64,000 nucleotides of DNA. It comes from WRAU01 sp964277385 (lineage in GTDB: Bacteria; Pseudomonadota; Alphaproteobacteria; WRAU01; Hepatincolaceae). A program made the translations under genes and the position numbers. Of this stretch, positions 55,001 through 64,000 are shown one piece after another; the first letter of the stretch is position 1; every line of letters starts with the position of its first letter. Location: contig OZ195520.1 in assembly GCA_964277385.1 (NCBI GenBank), positions 186,001 to 250,000 of the forward strand, read 5' to 3'. The notes under the pieces are model-generated. The model saw only the letters and a program-made list of their open reading frames with translations. It was not told where the DNA came from and did not search any database.

Positions 55001-55104
55001 TGATAATAGTTCCAACTGTTTATGCTGTTGTGGAAACTATTTTTGAGAAAATAAAAAATAAGAAAAATATGAAAAAAAAATCGATAAATATGATACAAGG
55101 ATAA
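52033..55104 (+). CDS. RND-family multidrug efflux transporter (AcrB/HAE1-like)
   Basis: A 1023-residue inner-membrane proton-driven pump with two halves of six membrane helices, each preceded by a large periplasmic loop. The N-terminus LPELGIKRHVMAFMVAVAIM, the helix-4 proton-relay GVVVDDAIIILENIYR (Asp-Asp), and the second-half QFNSFIQPLVLMVSVPLAIV are characteristic of hydrophobe/amphiphile exporters. The substrate cannot be predicted. It lies 56 bases after the adaptor and four bases before the TolC-like gene. Confidence 0.93.
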   Translation: MSLPELGIKRHVMAFMVAVAIMMFGLVGWFMTGIDQYPDVDFPFITVLTTQQGADAEVIDQTITKELLEKLNGISGIDYIRGTSTPGVSMVTIAFILEKDVNVAFNEVQAKVSEATGSLPKDIDTPIIRKENIAGSPIVRLTLTGNRTLEQLNAYAQAYIQKRLETINGVSEVPIYGKRDQELRVELDVYKMASFGLSVRDVSSVIKSNHYQLPGGYIVSNKNELLLNLDLEFHSVEDLKKLVIKKSGSSLVRLEEIANVYEGLEDFRRYSSFNSEPSLTIGVKKISGSNAFEIEKNIMKRFNDEITPSLEPGLQLAITDNSVDFIRSVVLSLEEHLYLGTLLTAIVVFIFLRSFISTIIVSLAIPISLLGAVFVIYAFGYTLNTITLLGLLLLIGVVVDDAIIILENIYRKMEEGVEPEKAAIEGSNQVVFAVLAATLSLVSIFGPVMFMDGIIGKFFKSFAVVVVFGVLISYLVSLYITPMLCARYLRVSHGKEGRFKTMLEKSFLFIERKYLSMLSFSLNYRALVLLLGFGFFMTSFLFFSKVPGEFASESDQSQFRVILKAPAGSNIYYTIEKIREIETILKSHKEVLDITATVGAGSSSVQKSTMYVTLVPINKRKISQKDFVAMVQQEFNKIVGAVVIAASDSVGGGDYGLQFNVTGPNLRTLYQYSDELKQALLADHTINAVDASTELLPQVKFIPDRDKISLIGLSSTEIVDAIAISIGGLTIAKYNNLSNPERYDLRLKGKDSQFTWKDSIKNIYLRSGDKLLRLDNVVQAQEFLGFTSVERYGTMFSTGFGVSPKVLLSDAIVSINKISQKILPPGYNIEYIGGAKEFQKTIINVSVVFLMAVVLLYMVLASQFNSFIQPLVLMVSVPLAIVGGVFSLYLTGFSLNMFSMIGLILLVGLVAKNSILLIDFTNELRKQGYSISDALLKACPTRLRPILMTSLTVILTMVPAAVSKAEGAEDNASLSIVVIGGMISSTLLTLIIVPTVYAVVETIFEKIKNKKNMKKKSINMIQG

Positions 55105-55108
55105 TGTT

Positions 55109-56437
55109 ATGATGATGAAAAATATATTGCATTTGTTATTATTGTTTGTTTTTGTATCTAGTGGAGTAAAAGCAGAAAATCTTGTTGAAGTAATTAAATT
55201 AGCTTTTGATAATAACTATGAATATAAATCTAAGGTAGAAAATTTTAATTCAGATTATGCTTATAAAGGTTTAGCTAATTCTTATTTATTACCTCAATTA
55301 GACTTACAAGGCAACATAGGGCTATCTCAATCTAAAAGAAATTATAATTCAGTAACATCAAAGGATTATTCATATAATTTAACAGAAGTTCATGGTTTGA
55401 CTTTAAATTTAACCCAACCTATATATAATACTCAGGCTTGGGGATACTATTCTCAAGGTAAGTTAACAGCAGAAATGGCTCAAGTAACTTTAGATAAAGA
55501 AAAAAATAATCTAATTATAAAAGTAGCAGAGGCTTATTTTAAAGTTCTTTCAACGGAAAGTGATTTAGAATATTCAGAATCAAAGTTAGATTATCTAAGA
55601 ACTTATATGAATGAAATAAATAAGAAGGCTGATATCGGTCAATCTAAAAAGGTAGATGTTGAAGAGGTTAGAGCTAAGTACGAATTAGCTAAATATGAAA
55701 ATCTTGTTATAAATAACAATCTAAAGGTTGTAAAAGAGTCTCTAAATCAATTATTGAATACAGAAATAAATACTTTTAAAAAAGTTAAAGAAAGTTTGTT
55801 AGGTCTAGAGCTTGCTGAAAAAGATATTTCAATTTGGAAAGAAAGATCAAGGCAACAAAATCTAGATATTTTAGCAACAAAACTATCTGTTCTTTTAGCT
55901 AAAGAAGAAATTAGTATAGTTTCATCAAGTTATTATCCAACTATATCTATTGTTGGTAGTTTAGGTGCTGATGGTGGTAAGGATCCTGTTGTAGATGATG
56001 GATTTAAAGGGACTAAGGCTTCTTTAGGGCTTGTATTAAATATGAATCTATATGAGGGAGGCGCTTCCGGCAATAAAAGAAAGCAAGCTCAATATAAAAA
56101 GAATAGTGCTGATTTTGCATTAAAAGAGTTAGAAAATAATATAGGAAATATAACAACTCAATATTATTTGAATGTTGATAATGGTTTATCTCAAATAGAT
56201 GCTTTAGAACAAAGCTTGATAGCTTCAGAAAAATCATTAGAATCAGCTAAGAAATCTTACTCTGTAGGTCTAAGAACTACGACAGATGTTTTGATAGCTA
56301 CAGAATCTTATTTTAGTGCAAAAAGAGATTATTCTAATTCTAAATATAATTATCTTCTAAGCATTCTTTCTTTGAAAGCTGTAACTGGAATTATATCAGA
56401 AGAGGATATTGTACTAATTAACAATGTTTTAGAATAA
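55109..56437 (+). CDS. TolC-family outer-membrane efflux protein
   Basis: A 442-residue outer-membrane channel. A signal peptide (to VSSGVKA, about residue 22) precedes two OEP repeats with NLVEVIKLAFDNNYEYKSKV at the start, LNLTQPIYNTQAWGYYSQGK, and in the second repeat LVLNMNLYEGGASGNKRKQA and SYSVGLRTTTDVLIATESYF. It completes a tripartite exporter with the adaptor and RND pump. Three ATG codons stand in series; 55109 has AAGGA at the best distance. Confidence 0.92.
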   Translation: MMMKNILHLLLLFVFVSSGVKAENLVEVIKLAFDNNYEYKSKVENFNSDYAYKGLANSYLLPQLDLQGNIGLSQSKRNYNSVTSKDYSYNLTEVHGLTLNLTQPIYNTQAWGYYSQGKLTAEMAQVTLDKEKNNLIIKVAEAYFKVLSTESDLEYSESKLDYLRTYMNEINKKADIGQSKKVDVEEVRAKYELAKYENLVINNNLKVVKESLNQLLNTEINTFKKVKESLLGLELAEKDISIWKERSRQQNLDILATKLSVLLAKEEISIVSSSYYPTISIVGSLGADGGKDPVVDDGFKGTKASLGLVLNMNLYEGGASGNKRKQAQYKKNSADFALKELENNIGNITTQYYLNVDNGLSQIDALEQSLIASEKSLESAKKSYSVGLRTTTDVLIATESYFSAKRDYSNSKYNYLLSILSLKAVTGIISEEDIVLINNVLE

Positions 56438-56712
56438 AATTAATGATATTTAATTAGTATATTCTTCAATTGTATGCATATACACGAAATAAATCTAATT
56501 GTTTATAATGTAATGTTTTTTTGAAAAGTAAGAAACTGTATTTTTATAATGTGATAATAAGTATGATTTTTTTATTATATTATTGTTTTTAAGTGATTTA
56601 ATCACTCCTTATGATAATTATACAGTTAAATTAAAAAATTAATATAAATATCTTTTTGTTATTTTATATAGTATATTATGTTTTATATAGAAGATGTAAT
56701 AATGAGAAATAT

Positions 56713-58105
56713 ATGATAAAATCAGTTTATGAGTTGTGTTTCTTGCGTTAATAAAATAGAAAAATAACTAAATAATTTTAAATAAATATCAAACGTATCT
56801 GTAAATTATGCGACCAAAAAAACCACTATCAACTATGATGCAGATATAGTGCAAGTATCAGACATGAAATAAACTTATTATATAAAGCATTTTATGTAAA
56901 AGAGCCGGTCTTTAAGTCAAGAAGAACAAACGGATATAATGCCAAAAATAATTAGTCTAATTAAAATCAAATTTATAATTTTAATTATTTTAGCTTTATT
57001 GTTGTTGTATCTCACAATGACTCCCATGATGAATTTATCATGGTTGTAGATTAAGTGCTATATCAATTAAATTACTCTTTAATAGAATTTTTATTAGTAT
57101 AACTATAATAATTTTTGGTTATATATTCTATATTGTTGGATTTAAAGTCTCTTATAAAGATATAGATATCCTCTAGTCGCAATAGAAACAGCAACAATTA
57201 ATATCTTGCAAATAAAGAAATGAAATCCAATATTAATAGATTTTCTATATTCAGAATCAGCGGGAGTAATTTATTACTCTTACTTTATTAGGTAAATTAT
57301 TAGAATCAATAAATAAAGGAAATATAGGAGAAGAAATTAAAAAAATTAATGGGATTAGATCCTAAAATAGCTATAATTATAAAAAATGATATAGAGCAAG
57401 AAATTCTAATAGAAGAAATAAAAGTTGGAGAATTACCAGGTATTAAAATTCTAGTAGATATAAAAGCAATAATTTGCCATTTATATACAGATGAATCGAT
57501 ATTAAGCGTTTAAAATCTTCCTGTGAATAAAAAAAGTAGGAGAGGAAAAATTAATTCTTGATAAAATCAAAGATTTTCAATCTATTACATAATTATGAAT
57601 AAGGGCAAAAAACAATAATAAAACTATTATAGTAGTTAATGCTAAACGTATAATTGATAATTTTATTTCTGTTTTAGAATTAAAAGATTTATAAAAATTA
57701 GCAGATGAAGGAAAATCTCCTATATCTCGCTATAGATTAGAATCTAACAGGAATATTAATAATTGTTGATACAATTCTAGTAAAAAAACTATTAGAAAAT
57801 TAAAAGATAGTGGAATCAAAGTAATAATGATTACAGGTTATAACAAAAAAACAGATAATTTTCTTATGAATTTAGATTTAATTTATGTAACAAGAGTATT
57901 ATGAACTAGTAAAAAAACTTTTAAAAATATTAAACAGAATCGTTTTTGGTTTTTTTGCCTATAATATAACAGGGATTCTATTGCTTATATTTTGCTATAT
58001 TTATTTTTTTAATCTCTTTTAAATCCTATTTTTGCAGCTACCACAATGTGTTTTTTATCAATATAAGTATTATTACATACATTAAGTTTAAAAATTTACA
58101 AAATA
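56713..58105 (+). pseudogene. Decayed copper-type P1B ATPase (CopA-like)
   Basis: Broken frames read, in the right order, parts of CopA: an N-terminal metal-binding domain (MSCVSCVNKIEK with CxxC at 56730-56765, then VSVNYATKKTTINYDADIVQ), actuator-domain pieces (GNIGEEIKKINGI; DESILSV then NLPVNKK, corresponding to the DESMLTGES-LPVxKK region), the P-domain hinge (RKLKDSGIKVIMITG) and the last helices (LLNPIFAATTMCFLSI, LLHTLSL). Stops and frameshifts are frequent. At 1.4 kb against about 2.2 kb, the middle, including the DKTGT phosphorylation site, is missing. Confidence 0.75.
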
Positions 58106-58189
58106 AAATAATATTTATAAATAAAGTTAAGGATCTAGCTGGTTTTTGATATATATTTTTAGTTTTAATAAAAAATAAGTAAAAAGTGA

Positions 58190-58218
58190 TTGACAATAAG
58201 AAAGTAAAGAAGTAAAGT
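58190..58218 (+). promoter_or_regulatory. Probable 16S rRNA promoter
   Basis: A perfect TTGACA (58190-58195) is followed after 17 bases by TAAAGT (58213-58218). The transcript would begin about 330 bases before the mature 16S, including the 5' half of the processing stem. It is the best sigma70-type match in the region. Confidence 0.6.
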
Positions 58219-58472
58219 ATATGAGTTGCCGAGATGGAAGTTGTTCGTAAGATAGCTGAAGTTGAGTTGATTGTTTAGGTTGGAGCTTTAAATAGTTTTG
58301 ATTTAATCGGATATTTAGATTAGATTATGAAATTTAATTTGGTTTAGATGTTAGATTATTATATTTATAGTTTGAGATATATTATAAGTATGATGGTTTA
58401 TAAGTATGAATGAATTGTTTTTAGTATTTAGGAATATGTGCTATAGAATATTAAGTTTGTATAAATAGTTGG

Positions 58473-58497
58473 TAGTATGTTAGTAGGTGGCGGTAGA
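58473..58497 (+). other. 5' half of the 16S rRNA processing stem
   Basis: TAGTATGTTAGTAGGTGGCG and the next five bases pair with 60107-60131 in 24 of 25 positions. A long stem flanking the mature 16S is the usual RNase III substrate. Confidence 0.8.
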
Positions 58498-58551
58498 GTT
58501 GCCTATTTGGTTAGATGAAATAAAGCTAACGTAAGTGAATGGGTAGAACAA

Positions 58552-60040
<1,489 letters not shown>

Positions 60041-60106
60041 AAAGTATCTTTGATGGAGTTGATGTAGCAATACAAAAACCCTTAGAGATCAATATATTAA
60101 GTTACA

Positions 60107-60131
60107 TCTACCGCCACCTTCTAACATACTA
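60107..60131 (+). other. 3' half of the 16S rRNA processing stem
   Basis: The complement of 58473-58497 with a single mismatch (position A/T in the middle). It lies 67 bases beyond the mature 3' end, before the terminator. Confidence 0.8.
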
Positions 60132-60162
60132 TATTAATAAGAACATGTTATTTAAATTGAAG

Positions 60163-60189
60163 AGTCTTAGTTCTGAGACTATTTTTTTT
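60163..60189 (+). terminator. Terminator of the 16S rRNA unit
   Basis: AGTCTTAG (60163-60170) and CTGAGACT (60173-60180), with one wobble pair and a tight loop, are followed by A and eight T. This would end the 16S transcript without any downstream RNA gene. Confidence 0.75.
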
Positions 60190-60826
60190 ATTGTTTTTAG
60201 AGATATTATTTCATATTTTTCATTACTATTTTGTTTAAAGATAAAATATTATTTAAAAAATTCTTTAGAGGATAAAATTTCTAAGGATTTTTTTGAGTGT
60301 TTAATCTCACTTTAGGATAAACATCTTTTAGGTTTAGCATTAATTACTAATTAATAGATTATCAGAATCTTTTTATATTTTATGTATATACTTGTAGTAG
60401 AACATCTTGTTTTTGTTGTATTTTGTATATAATATACTTTTTTATAATCAATATAATAATTCTTATGAAGTAATAAATAATAATTTAGATAATTAATATT
60501 ATATTATAAGTAAACTGTATAATACTATAACTATCTATGATAATATTTTAAAATAAAGATACTTATAAAAATAACTCCAATTTTTATGATACAATATTTT
60601 TAAATAGATATGAAATAATATCATAATATGAAATAAGTAATAAAATCTTTATCATTACAATACTATTATTAATATATTTTATTCGTTTGTTATGTTTAAT
60701 TTATTTAATTTTATTAAAAAATTAGAAATAATATGTTATAACTACAGTGTAGTATAAAAAAATGCATGACAATATATATATAACACCTATAATGTTGATA
60801 TTAATTATATAAATTATGTTCTTTTA
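60190..60826. other. Non-coding stretch between 16S rRNA and coaBC
   Basis: About 640 very A/T-rich bases. No RNA gene, tRNA or 23S/5S sequence is present, and no reading frame is convincing. It must contain the coaBC promoter, which I cannot pinpoint. Confidence 0.5.
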
Positions 60827-61996
60827 ATGAAGAAAAATATTTTGCTATGTGTTACAGGAGGTATTGCTTCTTATAAGGCTCCTAATGTTGTATCTCAATT
60901 TTTACAAAAAGAGTATAATGTTAATGTTATTATGAGTAAACATGCAACACAGTTTATTTCTCCAATAGTTTTTGATAGCTTAACTTCTAAGAAAACCCTT
61001 ATAGATTTATTTGAAGATCCACTTGCTCATATTAAATTAGGAAAAGAAGCTGATGTTATATTGGTACTTCCAACTACCTATAATTTAGTTGGGAAAGTAG
61101 CTAATGGTATTGCTGATGATTTAATAACTTCAGTTATTTCAGCTTATGATAAAGATGTATTCTTTGCGCTTGCAATGAATGATAATATGTATAAAAATCC
61201 AATTATGCTAAAAAATAGAGATTATTTAAAATCTTTAGGTAAGTATCATTTTATTGAAGCAGATAAAGGATTTCTAGCATGTAATAAAAAAGCAATAGGT
61301 AGATTAAAACCAGAATTAGAAATAACCGAAGTAATTATAAATCATTTAAAACAAAATAATTATCCTAAAATATTGCAAGGAAAAAAAGTCGTAATAACAG
61401 CAGGAAGAACTAAAGAATATATAGATCCTATCCGTTATATTAGTAATGATTCAACAGGATTAATGGGATATAACCTGGCAAAAGTAGCTCGAAAATTAGG
61501 AGCTACTGTTAGTTTGATAATTGGTGAAAATAATCTAGATAAAATATATAATATAAAAACAATAGATGTTATATCTGCCCAAGATATGTATCAGGAAACT
61601 CTAAAAGAGACATTAGATGCTGATATAATAATTTTTTCAGCAGCCGTATCAGATTATAAATTTTCTACAGTATCACCTCAAAAAATAAAAAAAACTAATA
61701 ATACAAAAACAGTTACAATAAAAATGGAAGAAAATATAGATATTGCAAAAGCAATTAGCCAAAATAAAAACAATCAGATTACTGTTGGTTTTGCTTTAGA
61801 AACCGATGATTTAATTGAAAATGCAAAGAAAAAAATAAAAAGTAAAAATTTAGATTTTATAATAGCTAATTCTCCACAAAATTTAGGATCTCAAAATGGA
61901 TTATTTTACTTATTAAGTAAAAATAAATATTCTATAGAGTTAAATGGAAGTAAAGAAAAAATATCATTAGAAATTTTTAACAATATCATAAAATAA
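60827..61996 (+). CDS. coaBC: Bifunctional phosphopantothenoylcysteine decarboxylase / phosphopantothenate-cysteine ligase
   Basis: Two consecutive steps of coenzyme A synthesis in one protein of 389 residues. The N-terminal flavin-dependent decarboxylase (CoaC) has VTGGIASYKAP, MSKHATQFISP with the catalytic His, and LAMNDNMYKNP. The ligase (CoaB) begins near residue 190 with VVITAGRTKEYIDPIRYISN and contains AAVSDYKF and KIKKT. Both halves look intact. It starts with ATG at 60827 and is followed after 16 bases by rmuC. Confidence 0.95.
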   Translation: MKKNILLCVTGGIASYKAPNVVSQFLQKEYNVNVIMSKHATQFISPIVFDSLTSKKTLIDLFEDPLAHIKLGKEADVILVLPTTYNLVGKVANGIADDLITSVISAYDKDVFFALAMNDNMYKNPIMLKNRDYLKSLGKYHFIEADKGFLACNKKAIGRLKPELEITEVIINHLKQNNYPKILQGKKVVITAGRTKEYIDPIRYISNDSTGLMGYNLAKVARKLGATVSLIIGENNLDKIYNIKTIDVISAQDMYQETLKETLDADIIIFSAAVSDYKFSTVSPQKIKKTNNTKTVTIKMEENIDIAKAISQNKNNQITVGFALETDDLIENAKKKIKSKNLDFIIANSPQNLGSQNGLFYLLSKNKYSIELNGSKEKISLEIFNNIIK

Positions 61997-62012
61997 ACAG
62001 GACTAAATATAA

Positions 62013-63383
62013 ATGTTAATAGGACTAAGTGTAGCAATAGTTTTTTTATTGCTGTTTTTTGTATTTTTTATTATAAATAGAAATTCAATAATATCTCAAA
62101 AAAATAAACTTGATGTGGAATGTAATAATATTCAGCAAGCTTTTAATAAAGCAAGAGAGACAATTGGAGAATATAAAGGTAAATTCTATTTAATAGAAGA
62201 ATACAAAAACAATATTATAGAGTTAAAAAAAGAAAATATAGAGCTAAGAGAAATAAATACAGATTTACAAAACAGCCTAATATCATTAGAAACAAGAGAA
62301 AAGGCTTTAATAGAAAAAGAAAAATCTGTTAAAACAGAATTTGATAATATCGCTCGTAAAATTTTAGAAGATAACACAAAAAAATTATCAGAATCTTCAT
62401 CAATTAAACTACATGATGTACTAAGTCCTTTTAGAGAAAAACTAAATGAATTTCATAAAAAAGTAGATGATGTTTATGTTAAAGAAGAAAAAGAAAGATA
62501 TAATCTGAAATCAGAAATAGAAAAATTAGTTAAAACACATGAGAATTTACATTCTCAAGCAGAAAATTTAGTAAAAGCATTAAAAGGAGATAATAAAGTT
62601 CAAGGTAATTGGGGTGAGATTCAGCTACTAAAAATCTTAGAAGATAGTGGGCTAATTCAAAACCAAGATTATGTATTGCAAGGCAAGGGATATGGCTTAG
62701 AAAACAAATTAGGAGGTCGTCAACAACCAGATGTTATAATAAATTTACCAGAAAATAAACATATAATAATAGATTCAAAAGTTAATTTAATATCTTATGA
62801 AAGATATATAAATGCAAAAAATAAAGAAGAACAATCAGAACACTTAAAACAATTTATTTTTTCTGTTAAAGAACAAGTTAAAAATTTAAGCGGAAAAAAC
62901 TATCAATCTAATAATAAATTAGGAAGTCCCGATTTTACTTTAATGTTTATGCCAATAGAAAGTGCATACACATTAGCAATTTTAGAAGATAGTACACTTC
63001 ATAATTTTGCATGGGATAGAAAAATTATTTTAAGTAGCCCATCCGTTCTTTTTGTAATGTTAAAAACAATAGCCTATGGAATATCTAATGATAAAAGAAA
63101 CAAAAATATAGAAGCTATTTTTCAAAAAAGTGCAGATATGTATGATAAATTTGTTGCTTTTGTTGAAGATATGAAAAAAATTGAGGATTTTTTAAATAAA
63201 TCTCAAGAATCATATAATTCTGCATTTAATAAATTGTCAACAGGCAGAGGAAATTTAATTTCAAGAGCTGAAAATATGCGAGAAATGGGAATAACTCCTA
63301 AAAAAAGGATTAAAGAATTATTAATTAATAAACAAGAAGAGTTGCCAATTTCTAAAAATAATAATAAAGAATATTTATCTTAG
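62013..63383 (+). CDS. rmuC: DNA recombination protein RmuC
   Basis: A 456-residue protein that limits inversions at short inverted repeats. An N-terminal membrane helix (LSVAIVFLLLFFVFFII) is followed by a long coiled coil (residues ~25-190) and the nuclease-like RmuC domain: VQGNWGEIQLLKILEDSGLI, QQPDVIINLPENKHIIIDSK, then LISYERY and FTLMFMPIESAY. The family is related to restriction-enzyme-like nucleases. It follows coaBC closely and precedes the hydrolase gene by 37 bases, so the three probably form one operon. Confidence 0.93.
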   Translation: MLIGLSVAIVFLLLFFVFFIINRNSIISQKNKLDVECNNIQQAFNKARETIGEYKGKFYLIEEYKNNIIELKKENIELREINTDLQNSLISLETREKALIEKEKSVKTEFDNIARKILEDNTKKLSESSSIKLHDVLSPFREKLNEFHKKVDDVYVKEEKERYNLKSEIEKLVKTHENLHSQAENLVKALKGDNKVQGNWGEIQLLKILEDSGLIQNQDYVLQGKGYGLENKLGGRQQPDVIINLPENKHIIIDSKVNLISYERYINAKNKEEQSEHLKQFIFSVKEQVKNLSGKNYQSNNKLGSPDFTLMFMPIESAYTLAILEDSTLHNFAWDRKIILSSPSVLFVMLKTIAYGISNDKRNKNIEAIFQKSADMYDKFVAFVEDMKKIEDFLNKSQESYNSAFNKLSTGRGNLISRAENMREMGITPKKRIKELLINKQEELPISKNNNKEYLS

Positions 63384-63420
63384 TAAACCAAGTTTAATAT
63401 TAAAAAAACAGGAATTAACA

Positions 63421-64000
63421 ATGAAAAATTCAACATTTATAACATATGATGATAGTGAAATTTATTACTCATTTTGGGATGACTTAACAAAATATGAAGG
63501 GGAAAGTCCAAAAGGGTTAATTCAAATAATTCATGGCATGTCAGAGCATTCAGGAAGATATAATGATTTTGCAGATTTCCTAAATTCGCAAGGATATATA
63601 GTTTATGCAACAGATCATAGGGGACACGGTCGTACAGCAAAAAAAATAGAAAATATTGGTTATATACAAGATAACGATATTTTTCATATGGTTAAAGATG
63701 AGCAAGTTTTTACTCTTTTAATTAAAGAAAAATACCCTGAAATTCCATGTTTTCTTTTAGGACACAGCATGGGTTCTTTTATTTTGCAAAAATATTTACA
63801 ACACATGGGAATAGTTTCTTTGTTGGGTAAAGCTAAGGTGCAGATTAAAGGTGCTATAATTATGGGTTCTGCATTTAGATCTGGCGAGTATTATATTGCT
63901 AAATGGTTATCCCTTATATTTTTAAAAGTATTTGGTGATAAACGTATGCAAATACTAGAAAGTATTTTATCAAAAAAACATAATATTAGAAATCCTAAAT
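63421..64000 (+). CDS. Alpha/beta hydrolase, monoacylglycerol-lipase/lysophospholipase type (3' end cut by window)
   Basis: The open frame from the ATG at 63421 runs off the window after 193 codons. LIQIIHGMSEHSGRYNDFAD provides the oxyanion-hole His-Gly, YATDHRGHGRT the next conserved block, and LLGHSMGSFI the nucleophile elbow with the catalytic Ser (GHSMG). This pattern is that of serine aminopeptidase S33 / monoacylglycerol lipases such as PldB. The catalytic Asp and His should lie beyond the window. No signal peptide is present, so it acts in the cytoplasm or at the inner membrane. Confidence 0.88.
   Translation, partial: MKNSTFITYDDSEIYYSFWDDLTKYEGESPKGLIQIIHGMSEHSGRYNDFADFLNSQGYIVYATDHRGHGRTAKKIENIGYIQDNDIFHMVKDEQVFTLLIKEKYPEIPCFLLGHSMGSFILQKYLQHMGIVSLLGKAKVQIKGAIIMGSAFRSGEYYIAKWLSLIFLKVFGDKRMQILESILSKKHNIRNPK

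Noticed and set aside
60041..60826. Hidden tRNA or 23S/5S genes after the 16S gene
   Set aside because: No T-arm-like GTTCRA motif with pairing acceptor ends and no conserved 23S or 5S sequence was found; a terminator follows at 60163.

Overview
The window is very AT-rich chromosomal DNA from a deep-branching, probably host-associated alphaproteobacterium with a reduced genome (Rickettsiales-, Holosporales- or Hepatincola-like; I cannot place it more exactly without a tree). The evidence is an alphaproteobacterial-type 16S rRNA gene that is not followed by tRNA or 23S genes, the complete CckA-ChpT-CtrA cell-cycle phosphorelay, Gram-negative envelope genes (LptF, porin, TolC/RND), strong A/T codon bias, and several recognisable genes decaying in place.

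Layout. 1-7766: the 3' part of the spc/alpha ribosomal operon (rplE to rplQ, with secY, adk and rpoA). 7767-9176: a gene-poor stretch with a strong hairpin and a decayed reading frame. 9177-15388: a small membrane protein, an HtrA protease, a beta-barrel protein, a pseudouridine synthase, then pckA-mdh. 15862-17427 (minus strand): hxlR-type regulator, yciB, lipB. 17543-24862: an accessory region beginning at tRNA-Leu(GAG) with a tyrosine-integrase relic, then a heavily deleted Mu-like prophage (Com-like zinc finger, truncated repressor, truncated portal, relBE-type toxin-antitoxin, gp30-like head protein with a toxin-like C-terminus, I/Z-type protease-scaffold, methylase fragment, inverted end repeats), then a c/ner-type switch from a second Mu-like phage. 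25213-31173: porin, a broken PTS IIB gene, a beta-barrel protein, small unknowns, a lipoprotein and a GT8 glycosyltransferase, with long stretches of non-coding DNA.

31531-44397: maeB, fumC, lptF, nadK, chpT, a sialyltransferase-like gene, ctrA, speD-speE, cckA, recA. 44512-56437: alaS, a cyclophilin-type PPIase carrying seven 22-residue repeats, pyk, and an adaptor-RND-TolC efflux operon. 56713-58105: a decayed copper P-type ATPase gene. 58190-60189: a stand-alone 16S rRNA unit with its own promoter, processing stem and terminator. 60827-64000: coaBC, rmuC and the start of an alpha/beta hydrolase gene.

How the parts fit: pckA, mdh, maeB, fumC and pyk connect C4-dicarboxylates to PEP and pyruvate, suggesting use of malate/fumarate-type substrates. 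CckA, ChpT and CtrA lie within 7 kb and give a full cell-cycle relay despite genome reduction. The mobile-DNA traces share short repeats (three copies of a ~44-bp end repeat and a pair of a second intergenic repeat), so transposable-phage activity seems to have seeded much of the non-coding DNA between 18 and 31 kb.
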